17,965 nt of DNA, from NCBI GenBank assembly GCA_910576935.1, contig CAJTKG010000046.1:1-17965 (forward strand), written 5' to 3'. Source of the DNA: an uncultured Muribaculaceae bacterium (GTDB lineage: Bacteria; Bacteroidota; Bacteroidia; Bacteroidales; Muribaculaceae). A program made the position numbers and the translations under genes. Shown here in pieces: positions 6,319 to 15,000 of the stretch. The notes beneath the pieces are model-generated. The model did not search any database and had not been told where the DNA came from. It saw only the letters and a program-made list of their open reading frames with translations. Position 1 is the first letter of the stretch. Every line of letters starts with the position of its first letter.

Positions 6319-7470
6319 ATGAATATAATACTTTTCGACCCTCAACCGGCACGCGACAATCTGCTGCCGCTGACATATACACGCCCTGTAGCCGAACTCC
6401 TCATCGGCATCATGACCATACGCCGCCGCTGGGAACATTTTATTCCCGGCAACTACAGCTATGACACCGTCGATTATCTCAAAGAGCTCTTTTCCGCGAC
6501 CGACGGCTGCGACAGCCTGCGCATAGCCGGCAATATCGTCGCCGACTCCGCCTTGGCCGATGCCGTCATGAATCTCACCGACGGTGAAGCGCTCTATAGC
6601 GGCGATCGGCTGATAGCCGTGCGCGGCGACGAGACATCGCGACGCGACTACAGCGGCGAAATCACCGCCGTCGATCGCCTGTATGACATCTTCCTGCTCA
6701 ACGGCCGCGTCATCGAAAGCGATTTCGCCCTGATGACAGCAGGCCGCACCGGCGCATCCATACCCGACAGCGTCACTGTCATAGGCGACAGAGCGCGGCT
6801 CTTCATATCGCCGGGCGCCTCTGTCGAAGGCTCTATCATCAATGTCAAAAACGGGCCAGTCTATATCGGCAGTGAGGCCGAGGTCATGGAAGGCGTAACC
6901 ATGCGCGGCCCAATCGCCGTATGCGATCACGCAACAGTCAACATGGGCACGAAAATCTACAGTGCCACAACAATAGGCTCACACTCAAAAGTCGGCGGAG
7001 AGATAAACAATGCCGTCATATTCCCCTACTCCAACAAAGCCCACGACGGATTCCTCGGCAATGCCGTCATCGGTTCGTGGTGTAATCTCGGTGCAGGCTG
7101 CGTGGCTTCAAACCTGAAAAACGACTATACTCCTATAAAACTGTGGAACTATCCGGCCCAGCGTTTTCTACCTACGGGATTGCAATTCTGCGGACTCATC
7201 ATGGGCGACCACTCAAAAGCCGGAATCAACACAATGTTTAACACCGCCACGGTCATCGGTGTCGGCGTAAACATCCACGGCACAGGCTTCCCGCGCAATT
7301 TCGTGGCCTCGTTCAGCGAAGGCGGTGCGGCAAGCGGCTTCTCTGACGTATCAATGACAAAATTCTTCGATATCGCCACACGCGTCATGGCGCGCCGCGG
7401 CATATCACTCACCGAAGCCGACCGACGCCTGTTCCAAGCTATCCGTCTTCAGGCCGAAAACTATAAATAA
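6319..7470 (+). CDS. GlmU-like sugar nucleotidyltransferase/acetyltransferase
   Basis: Likely the alternative Bacteroidetes type of UDP-N-acetylglucosamine diphosphorylase/glucosamine-1-phosphate N-acetyltransferase, making UDP-GlcNAc for peptidoglycan and lipopolysaccharide in the cytoplasm. The N-terminus MNIILFDPQPARDNLLPLTY followed by TRPVAELLIGIMTIRRRWE is the mark of this group and replaces the usual GxGTRM loop. From about residue 163 on, hexapeptide repeats form a left-handed beta helix. H242 in SNKAHDGFLG, followed by NAVIGSWCNLGAG, aligns with the acetyltransferase histidine region of classical GlmU (SKAGHLTYLGDAEIG). An upstream in-frame ATG at 6307 adds only four residues (MAPT); the start at 6319 fits the family better and gives 383 aa. 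A different hexose-1-phosphate substrate remains possible. Confidence 0.88.
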   Translation: MNIILFDPQPARDNLLPLTYTRPVAELLIGIMTIRRRWEHFIPGNYSYDTVDYLKELFSATDGCDSLRIAGNIVADSALADAVMNLTDGEALYSGDRLIAVRGDETSRRDYSGEITAVDRLYDIFLLNGRVIESDFALMTAGRTGASIPDSVTVIGDRARLFISPGASVEGSIINVKNGPVYIGSEAEVMEGVTMRGPIAVCDHATVNMGTKIYSATTIGSHSKVGGEINNAVIFPYSNKAHDGFLGNAVIGSWCNLGAGCVASNLKNDYTPIKLWNYPAQRFLPTGLQFCGLIMGDHSKAGINTMFNTATVIGVGVNIHGTGFPRNFVASFSEGGAASGFSDVSMTKFFDIATRVMARRGISLTEADRRLFQAIRLQAENYK

Positions 7471-7508
7471 TCAGCCCGGCATACACGCAGATACCGCCGA
7501 GCGAGAAT

Positions 7509-7572
7509 CCGAGGGTTGAAACCCTCGGTCCATACGACGGCCGGAGGCCGTCGCCCCATATCGCCTTGGGGC
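7509..7572. repeat. Three-hairpin palindromic element
   Basis: Three back-to-back inverted repeats fill 64 bp. The first is CCGAGGGT/ACCCTCGG with loop TGAA (7509-7528). The second is CGACGGCC/GGCCGTCG with loop GGA (7535-7553). The third is GCCCCA/TGGGGC with an 8-base loop (7553-7572). The element sits between the converging ends of the GlmU-like gene and the DUF1573 gene and could stop transcription from both sides. No long T-run follows directly. Its regular build suggests an interspersed repeat of the REP/MITE kind rather than a plain terminator, but no second copy occurs in this window. Confidence 0.6.
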
Positions 7573-7630
7573 TGCAATTTCGGGAGAGGTTGACGAGACT
7601 ATGGCGTAATTATTGTTTTGCGACTCGGTA

Positions 7631-8041
7631 TTATTTGCGTAGAGGGCGCTTGATTTCGCCTTTGATATAGAACGACGCATACGCGTCATCGGTGGAATTG
7701 CTGCGCACTCTCAGAGTGCGGCGTATTTTGCCCGGGGCGTGACCGCTGCCGTCATATTCGACGGTGACCGTGGTCGAGTCGCCGGGAGCAATGACACGTT
7801 TATCTATCTGTTGCCTTGTGCAACGGCAATCTGTAAAGATATTTATAATCGACAAGTCGGCGTCGCCGCGGTTATATATCTTGACACGGACGGTCTGCAC
7901 CGAGTCGGCATCGAAATAACCGAGGTCGACCTCCTTGTTCTCGAAGCGCAGCAGCGGTCCCTGATGTATCGGCCCGGTCTGTGCGGCCACGCTGATGACC
8001 GTGGCCGCAAATATAACCGAAGCTATAAGTATGTTTTTCAC
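7631..8041 (-). CDS. DUF1573 domain protein, secreted, 136 aa
   Basis: Small exported protein: residues 1-20 are a Sec signal peptide (MKNILIASVIFAATVISVAA) followed by QTGP. Residues 32-130 form one Ig-like DUF1573 domain with the typical pattern FENKEVDLGYFDADS, VKIYNRGDADLSI and FTDCRCT, in which C72 and C74 may form a disulfide or bind metal. DUF1573 proteins are widespread in Bacteroidetes; their role is not settled. The start is a GTG (8039-8041) whose bases overlap the TGA stop of the giant upstream gene (GTGA, 4 bp overlap), so it is very probably translated by coupling to that gene. It is the last gene of the operon. A helper role in the envelope for the giant protein or the fimbriae is inference. 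Confidence 0.88.
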   Translation of the reverse strand: MKNILIASVIFAATVISVAAQTGPIHQGPLLRFENKEVDLGYFDADSVQTVRVKIYNRGDADLSIINIFTDCRCTRQQIDKRVIAPGDSTTVTVEYDGSGHAPGKIRRTLRVRSNSTDDAYASFYIKGEIKRPLRK

Positions 8042-11000
8042 TTGACTATGATTTTGCTTATGAGGGAGTCTTCGACATCTGTAGACTCAACAATATAAAT
8101 GCCGCGCTCGAGATTGAAGTCGGCTTTGTCTGCGCCGTCGTCATATGAGGCGACTTCGACGCCCATTGTATTGTAAACACTGACGGCAAGACCGCCGGCA
8201 AGAGATCTAACGGTAAGTCTGCGGCCGTTCAGCGACACGGCCAGGCTGCGGATACCGTCAGACATGCGGCTGTCGACAATGAACAGCCGTCCGGCAGCAG
8301 CGCCCTCGACACGCACCTCCACACCGTCTTCAAGATCGGTATAGCTGTCGTGCGCGGCATCATAAAGCATGAGGCCGTTTTCGCCGTCGAGTCCGTCGAA
8401 ACGCAATGTCGTAACGGTATTTTCATCGGCGATGACACCGACTTCAGTACCGTTCACTTCGGGAAGCCTGTTGACGGTGAGAGTATGATCGCCGCCTTTA
8501 GTATATACCATCGAAGCGAGACCCAGAGAATTATCGCATAAGAGCATGGCGTCTTCAGCGCTGTCATAACCGGCGGAGGCCAACGCATCACGCAACAACA
8601 ACGCGGTCGAACCGCTCTCGACGGCCGTGACACGGATACCGCGCACCGATTCGGCTGCACTGCGGCTATCGCCGCCGGAAGAACCTTTGGCGGTCACGAC
8701 GCTTGCCATGTCGGGACTGAAAATCACCGAGAGATTCTTGGCTGCCGTCTTTGCCTCGACAAAGAAGCCAGTCATCGGCGGAAGATAGTTCGGGTCGTCA
8801 CCGACCGAGCCGTCAATCGTGCCGTCGGGCGACATGACGGCCGCACCCTGACGCGTTGCATCGAGAACCCAATATTTAGGCTCGATGACACCGCTGTTGA
8901 CGCTGAGGAACGCAGCCATGTCGAGATGACTCATAAACGGATTGCCGACAAGGAAATATTTGTTGTCGGCCGTGAGAGCCTCGATGACGGCGGTTATATC
9001 ACCCGGCGTCTTCTCGTCGAGATTCAGGCGACCGGGTGCCGTGCGGTTTATGTCAGTGTGGTCGCCCGAAGCGCCTTTGTCAGTGTAATAGTCATAAGAG
9101 GTATCGGCCTTTGGCAGGCGGAAGAGCACCTTATCGGGTTTGGCACCCGCCATCGATGTCAGATCGGCCTTGACCGAGAAGCCGTGGCCGGCAGTATAGG
9201 GCACCGTGACGTCGTTATAGACGTTACTCCACGTGGTCTCCACCTTCACGTCGACCGTGTTGCCGGGCTGACCCTCGTATCTGTAGACGAGAGCCTTGGC
9301 CTGATTCCACGAGCGCTGGAACACAGCAGGTTTGAAGCGGTTATACGGGCCGTCGACGCCATATACAAAGTTTATGTCGGTGAAATATTCATTCTGCTGC
9401 CGCGCTCCGGCTGTCGGGAGATACATATCGCCGGCAACGGTCGAGCGCAGTGGCGACGAAAGCGTGAACCAGAGCGAAGGCGCTACTTCCATGTCGACCC
9501 AGGCGCGGTCATAGTGTAGATACTGCTGGGCGGCGATCTGCGAGCCCGGTTCGAAATGTACCTCGCGGCAGGTGTTGGCATACCAGGGGCGACAGAAAAC
9601 ACCGGCTACACCCGGGCGCAAGGCCTGAACCATATCATATTGCACGAGCGGCGTAGCATCGCCGGCTATGGCATTTTCCGACGGGTTCGACGCCCATTTA
9701 AAGCCTTTGACATCAACGGTCGACTCGCCAAAAAGCTGAGGATAGGCATTGTTCTCGGGTATTATCGTGTTGGTGAAGTCAAGCGGGGCGTAGCTGAACG
9801 TTCGGTCATTCGAGCCGTCATTGGTGAAGTCGGATGCACCGGCGGCGAGCATTTCGCCGGATGCCACGCGACGCCAGTTGCGGTCGTTGTTCCAGTTGAG
9901 ATTCACGCCGCCCGTCCATTTCTGATACCGGGGCACTACTTTGAGCGTGAAGACATCATGGCCGGTGCAGACATCCTCGTCTGCGACCGCTGCGGTCGAG
10001 TTCTCCTCATAGTTGAATCTGAAACTGTATTCATAGCCTTCTCTGAAGTTGATCTTGTCGGCATAGAACACGGCACAGAAGCGGTTATTGTCGCCGCCGC
10101 GCGATGCGTCGAGAGTGACAACCTCGCCGACGGGATCAAATGTGAGGGTTTTATACTGCGGGTCGTCTGTCGAAGCGATATAAAGCGGTGAGCCGCCGCC
10201 GGGACGTCGCATGTCGGTGACACCCTCGGTGACCGGTACGACAGAGTAGATCGGCACTTCGAGACGGTCGGGGTGCGATGCGGCGGCCGATGCTGTCGCG
10301 GCCGAAACCTTGCGCAGCTGCTCGAGGCTTATGCGTAGCGGCACATCATCGATAGCCGGAGGATAGACTATATTTTCATCGGCCAGACCGTGACGCAGAC
10401 GAGGAGCACGCTGTCTCACCGTGACATTGACCTCTGTAGGTTGTGTACAGATTTTAAGATTCTCTTTCTTTAACGGAATAGGCACGGCGAGCACATAGGC
10501 GGCCAGTTCTTTCATGCCTTCGGGCAGGACAAGAGGCGGGAACACATAGCTCGTGCGTCCGAGTATAAGCCGGGGCTTGGTCTGTCCGGTAGGATCAATG
10601 CGTGAATAACGGTCTATAATGATGCTGTCGGCAGCGGTATAATCACCTCCCACCCGGTCTGACAGATCATCGTCCAAGGGATAACGCTCGCGGAAATGAT
10701 TGAGCGCACTCCACAAATCGACACCGGTCTCTTCATCCTTGATTTCGGCAAACTCCTCCATCGACCCGGCAAACCAGTCAAAGCGGGCGTTCTCTTCGAT
10801 AAGCTGCGGAGTGTCGCCGTCATCAGTCTTGCCATAGAGGTCAACCTGCACTATAGGCGACTGGTTGCGGCACGACTCGATAATATCGTTGGGATTGACG
10901 ACTTCACCGTCGATCTTGATCGTGTGGCTGGCCATGACCCTGAAGACGCACGACTTCGAGCAGTCTTTGTCATTGTCTGACACGCCGAGCTGATAAAGAG

Positions 11001-14000
11001 CCGCTGTCGGGCCTTCTTCAGGATTAAAGCCGGTGTCGCCGTTGGGCAGGTAGAGCACAATCATATATTCCTTGCCGCTAATCATGGCATTGTCGGTCGG
11101 ACGGGTGTTGAACGCTATTATACGCGTGCCGCGGTCCATATCCTTGAAGGCGTGGTCTGAAAGCGTCGCGCCGGCGGCATGATACTGCTCGTTCGACTCG
11201 AAGTGGGTGTTGAAGCCTATGCGACCGAAGTGTGTCACCTTCTCGCCGCCGCGGTAATTATAGCGCAGCACCGCCGCATTGAAAGCCTCGTCTGTCGTTG
11301 CGCCCGAGGCAAGTTGTGCGTCATATTCTTTTTTGTCGATAAAAGAGTAATATATGTCTATTATCCCGCCGTCGGCGCTTGTAGCGGCCTCGGCCTGACC
11401 GAGCGACTGCAGAAGCACGTCGAAAGGCGCCGATATCTTCACATCGGTGTAATTTGTCTGCTCGCATATAGGCTCGGTCTGGTCGGCATATACAACCGGC
11501 TTGACCAGATATACGCGTATATCGTCGATGGCATAGTCGGCGCCGCCCGAGTTCTTACAGTTGTTGTCGAGCTCGATTTCATAGTGATGAGAGCGACTCG
11601 TATCGAAATCCTTGTCGGTCAGAATAGGCACGAAACTTGCATAGAAATATTGCCACATACCCATGGTCGCCTGGTCTACATAGCCTGTTGTATGGCTGTG
11701 GAGCGGTATACGCTCGCCATTGTCATCATAGACGGCGACGAAATTGAGAGTCAGGTTGGCGCGTTCACTACCCGAGAACTCGTTTAACCAGCCCGAGACA
11801 TGTATTGTCGAACCGGGACAGAAGTCATCGAGCGTAAGATAGCCCATGACACCGGGGTCGGCGGCGGCATTGACCCAATAGTAGAAGCCGCGTCGAGCGC
11901 CCTCGGTCTCATAGAACAGGCGGTCGAACGCGCCGCTCGTGCCGGTTCCATAGTTTTTATCCGGCGTCATTTTATAATCGGCTTGAGCATGATATACCAC
12001 ATGACGCGAATGACTTACCACCTGATACATATTGTAGTCATGGTCGACGCCATAGGCAAACGAATAGTTTGACTGATTCCATGCCACAGGCCACTTAGAG
12101 CGCGCCGTACCGCCATTTGTAGGATCCATGTAGAGGTACCGGCCGCGGGTAGCCTCGTCGAGCTCGTTGAAAGCCATATACTCGTCATAATCGATCTTAT
12201 CGCGGGGTGCGCCGTAGTTTGTCTCAAGCCAGGCGTTTGTAGCCTTTTTATATTCGGGATTCTTCAGCGTCTCTTCGCCAACGAGCACAGCAGCCGTCTT
12301 TGGCAGGAAGGTGATGACCATCTCCTGAATCAGGAGTTCGGCACCGCTGCCGTCGGGAATGATGATGACATTGCCATTGTAGTCGCGGCCTATGAGCTGC
12401 ACGGTATATGTGCCCTCGAGCGTCCTGTCGGCGTTACAGGCCAGCATGCGGTAATAGCTGCCTCCGCCACCGCAGGCGTTATAGGTGATGTCGTCGATGA
12501 CGCGCGAGCCATAACCTTTGAAAGTCTCTGACGCATAGAAAGACTTCTGATCACCTATGCCGTCATTTATATCCTTTATGATATTACCGTCCTTGTCTTT
12601 CACGCGCAGGCTCATCGAGCACACGCGACGGTAGTCGCTCTCGTCCGGGAGAACTTTATAATAAAGCCGCGAGCGGGTAGTCTGCTCCACCGGCACGGGC
12701 GAGTCAAATCGTATCTGAAAATATCGTCCCGCCTCAGCCGTGATGTGGCGGCGGTTGCGGCTGATATATTCGTCGTTTTTTTCCTTTGTCGCAAAGTTGT
12801 CATCGGCAAATTTCTTGCCGTCTTTGATGTGGAAGATATGACGGAAGTTGATCAGCGGCTCGCGTATGGTTTTACTTTCGTTGTCGAAGTAGTTGCCATA
12901 GTTCATATCCTGGGCGAAATCGACGGCTACATAATATTCCTTGTCGAGATGCTGTAACTGCCTCTCTTTTACATCGCGCGGATAGAAGAAAGTAGCCACT
13001 GTGCCGTAGGTCCGGCTTGCAGTAAACAGACCTTTGCTATCATTGAAAGCGCTTTCGTATCTCGTTGACGGGAAAACGCCTCCCTGTTGCCAGTTACCAC
13101 CGACTTTGGCGATAAAGCCGGGAGTGTTGGCCTCGTCGGCCATCATTTTGTAGACTGTCTTGTCTGCGCCGCCGTTATAGTCGTCTACGCAGTAACAGTT
13201 GATAAATCTATAGTCGGTGGGATCAAGACAGGCAAATCTTATCCCCCAGGTGCCGCCGTTTATAGTCCCCGTACTGAAACAATTCTTATATGTGACGAGA
13301 GTATTGCCCTGAACATAACCCGATATATGTCCGTTGGCCTGATTGCCGGTGATAGTGGCGGTAAAGGCACAGTTGCTGAATGTCATCGTCACATTACCGC
13401 CTGAGCGCACCGACCCCAGTATGCCGCCGCAACAGCTGTCAGGGCCCGTGCCGGTTATGTTGGCGTGATTGACGATGTTGACAAAGTTGGCCGTATTAAT
13501 AGTCGGATTATTCAGACGCATATCTTTGTATGCGCCTATGACACCGACATACTCATAACCAGTAATCGAACATGAGCTATCGACTATAAGATTCTGAACG
13601 ACCACACTTGAGCTGACCCAGCCGAATATGCCGATACCGCGGTCTGTTTCTGACTTGAACGAGATATTGAGGTTTCTGATAGTATGGCCGTTGCCTTCAA
13701 AAAAACCCATGAAAGGCATATCCTGAGTGCCTATGGGCACAATGTCGGTCTGTCCCGCAAAATCGAGGTCGGTATTGAGGACGGCTATATCACCCTGGTA
13801 GGTGCCGTTGTTTGCGGCGGTGACAAAAGCCCGATAGTCTGCGACGCTATTTATCTCGATGCGACGGCGCTTGTGTGAGTATTTGAGCGCCTGTCCGCCG
13901 AAATAACCGTTATTCTTACTTATATAAATACCTGCCGGATCAACCAGAAAGTCAAGCACTCTTACGCCGTTGGCATCTTCGACATTGCCGCCGGTCTGAT

Positions 14001-15000
14001 AGTTATACCAGTGCGTGAATTTTTCATGATATGCCGTCTGATAGTAGATATCATAAAACGGGTAGAGAGCCACGGCATCGCCGGGGATAACGTATAACTC
14101 ATGCTCGGTGACGTGTGCGGGCTGATATTTGATGTCCGGATTTGTTATGCGGCTGTCGTTCTGCGACGTCACCTGAGTATAATCGGGCTTTTTAAGCTGC
14201 GGATATTTTTCAAAGAAATCGGCATCGGCGGTCCACTTGCCGTCGGCGTCGAAATGAGGCGTGCCTATCCAGCCGTCAAGGCCGTCTACACCCCTTCTGA
14301 CCTCGGGATCGAGAATACCGCCGGTACGCATAAACTCATAATCATAGTAGTCGTAATGGCCGTCGGTCGTCAGATGGAAACGGTCGCGAAGACCGTCGGG
14401 ATAATTGTCGCCGGTTTTGAGGCGGTAGAGCTGAAACTCTGCCATATTCATAAATCGCACACCGGCAGCTGAGAACGATTTGGCGTTATTGGACTTGAGA
14501 GTGAAGCGCAGGCGATAATAAGTCTTGCCTTGCTCCATAGGGATACGGCTGGAGTATTCTTTTGTAAGCGGTCCACGATATACAAAATAGGCATGCATGC
14601 AGAAGCCGGCATCCCAGGTATACCATTGTCCCTGAGCGGCTGAAGCAGGATCGGTGCTGGCTGTGATTTCAAATGCCGTAGGCTGTGCATGTGTGGCATT
14701 GCGACGCTGCGTCATGACCACAAGCTGCTCGTCGCCCGCGAAGGTGATGCCTCCGGGAAATATCACATCGAGATAATGCTCGGTTGTCACGGTGCCTTTA
14801 TAGTCAGAATGCCAATGGGTATTGCCATTGCCGTCGATAAGAACAGATATTGGTTGGCTGTCACCGGTGCCGGGAGCGTCGCCCGTATATCCGCAGTCGC
14901 TCCAGAGCTGCGAAGCGTCGTTTATAAGTTTGTCAGGACCGGCATATAGGGCTATGCCGGCAAATATATATGTAAAGAGAAGTGTCAGTGTTTTTTTCAT
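8038..15000 (-). CDS. Giant T9SS-secreted adhesin-like protein, 2320 aa
   Basis: Predicted cell-surface or released protein of roughly 255 kDa. Residues 1-20 are a Sec signal peptide (ends ALYA). Residues about 25-195 resemble an F5/8 type C (discoidin) carbohydrate-binding domain (LIDGNGNTHWHSDY at 54-67). About 380-610 is GLUG-like repeat sequence likely to fold as a beta helix (FFEGNGHTIRNLNI near 435, then Cys/Gly-rich repeats). YAIDDIRVY (about 1156) marks a jelly-roll-like module. KWTGGVNLNWNNDRNW (about 1693-1708) is a motif I associate with Bacteroidetes surface proteins. The last 75 residues are a type A T9SS sorting domain: VYNTMGVEV, LERGIYIVES and the final KIIVK. No protease or glycoside hydrolase signature was seen. 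The ATG overlaps the preceding gene's stop (ATGA), and the stop overlaps the next gene's GTG. Fimbrillin-type genes upstream suggest adhesion or a surface fibre. Confidence 0.9.
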   Translation of the reverse strand: MKKTLTLLFTYIFAGIALYAGPDKLINDASQLWSDCGYTGDAPGTGDSQPISVLIDGNGNTHWHSDYKGTVTTEHYLDVIFPGGITFAGDEQLVVMTQRRNATHAQPTAFEITASTDPASAAQGQWYTWDAGFCMHAYFVYRGPLTKEYSSRIPMEQGKTYYRLRFTLKSNNAKSFSAAGVRFMNMAEFQLYRLKTGDNYPDGLRDRFHLTTDGHYDYYDYEFMRTGGILDPEVRRGVDGLDGWIGTPHFDADGKWTADADFFEKYPQLKKPDYTQVTSQNDSRITNPDIKYQPAHVTEHELYVIPGDAVALYPFYDIYYQTAYHEKFTHWYNYQTGGNVEDANGVRVLDFLVDPAGIYISKNNGYFGGQALKYSHKRRRIEINSVADYRAFVTAANNGTYQGDIAVLNTDLDFAGQTDIVPIGTQDMPFMGFFEGNGHTIRNLNISFKSETDRGIGIFGWVSSSVVVQNLIVDSSCSITGYEYVGVIGAYKDMRLNNPTINTANFVNIVNHANITGTGPDSCCGGILGSVRSGGNVTMTFSNCAFTATITGNQANGHISGYVQGNTLVTYKNCFSTGTINGGTWGIRFACLDPTDYRFINCYCVDDYNGGADKTVYKMMADEANTPGFIAKVGGNWQQGGVFPSTRYESAFNDSKGLFTASRTYGTVATFFYPRDVKERQLQHLDKEYYVAVDFAQDMNYGNYFDNESKTIREPLINFRHIFHIKDGKKFADDNFATKEKNDEYISRNRRHITAEAGRYFQIRFDSPVPVEQTTRSRLYYKVLPDESDYRRVCSMSLRVKDKDGNIIKDINDGIGDQKSFYASETFKGYGSRVIDDITYNACGGGGSYYRMLACNADRTLEGTYTVQLIGRDYNGNVIIIPDGSGAELLIQEMVITFLPKTAAVLVGEETLKNPEYKKATNAWLETNYGAPRDKIDYDEYMAFNELDEATRGRYLYMDPTNGGTARSKWPVAWNQSNYSFAYGVDHDYNMYQVVSHSRHVVYHAQADYKMTPDKNYGTGTSGAFDRLFYETEGARRGFYYWVNAAADPGVMGYLTLDDFCPGSTIHVSGWLNEFSGSERANLTLNFVAVYDDNGERIPLHSHTTGYVDQATMGMWQYFYASFVPILTDKDFDTSRSHHYEIELDNNCKNSGGADYAIDDIRVYLVKPVVYADQTEPICEQTNYTDVKISAPFDVLLQSLGQAEAATSADGGIIDIYYSFIDKKEYDAQLASGATTDEAFNAAVLRYNYRGGEKVTHFGRIGFNTHFESNEQYHAAGATLSDHAFKDMDRGTRIIAFNTRPTDNAMISGKEYMIVLYLPNGDTGFNPEEGPTAALYQLGVSDNDKDCSKSCVFRVMASHTIKIDGEVVNPNDIIESCRNQSPIVQVDLYGKTDDGDTPQLIEENARFDWFAGSMEEFAEIKDEETGVDLWSALNHFRERYPLDDDLSDRVGGDYTAADSIIIDRYSRIDPTGQTKPRLILGRTSYVFPPLVLPEGMKELAAYVLAVPIPLKKENLKICTQPTEVNVTVRQRAPRLRHGLADENIVYPPAIDDVPLRISLEQLRKVSAATASAAASHPDRLEVPIYSVVPVTEGVTDMRRPGGGSPLYIASTDDPQYKTLTFDPVGEVVTLDASRGGDNNRFCAVFYADKINFREGYEYSFRFNYEENSTAAVADEDVCTGHDVFTLKVVPRYQKWTGGVNLNWNNDRNWRRVASGEMLAAGASDFTNDGSNDRTFSYAPLDFTNTIIPENNAYPQLFGESTVDVKGFKWASNPSENAIAGDATPLVQYDMVQALRPGVAGVFCRPWYANTCREVHFEPGSQIAAQQYLHYDRAWVDMEVAPSLWFTLSSPLRSTVAGDMYLPTAGARQQNEYFTDINFVYGVDGPYNRFKPAVFQRSWNQAKALVYRYEGQPGNTVDVKVETTWSNVYNDVTVPYTAGHGFSVKADLTSMAGAKPDKVLFRLPKADTSYDYYTDKGASGDHTDINRTAPGRLNLDEKTPGDITAVIEALTADNKYFLVGNPFMSHLDMAAFLSVNSGVIEPKYWVLDATRQGAAVMSPDGTIDGSVGDDPNYLPPMTGFFVEAKTAAKNLSVIFSPDMASVVTAKGSSGGDSRSAAESVRGIRVTAVESGSTALLLRDALASAGYDSAEDAMLLCDNSLGLASMVYTKGGDHTLTVNRLPEVNGTEVGVIADENTVTTLRFDGLDGENGLMLYDAAHDSYTDLEDGVEVRVEGAAAGRLFIVDSRMSDGIRSLAVSLNGRRLTVRSLAGGLAVSVYNTMGVEVASYDDGADKADFNLERGIYIVESTDVEDSLISKIIVK

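Noticed and set aside
7471..7689. 72-aa minus-strand frame over the three-hairpin element
   Set aside because: It overlaps the end of the DUF1573 gene in another frame and consists mostly of translated palindromes; no protein family features.
8926..10191. Plus-strand frames of about 200 aa inside the giant gene
   Set aside because: Antisense shadows produced by the GC-rich codon use of the 2320-aa frame; no domain features or start signals.
13380..13700. Repeat-rich stretch of the giant gene as a possible DNA repeat array
   Set aside because: The repetition is at the protein level (GLUG-like motifs) and is not visible as direct DNA repeats; no CRISPR-like spacing.
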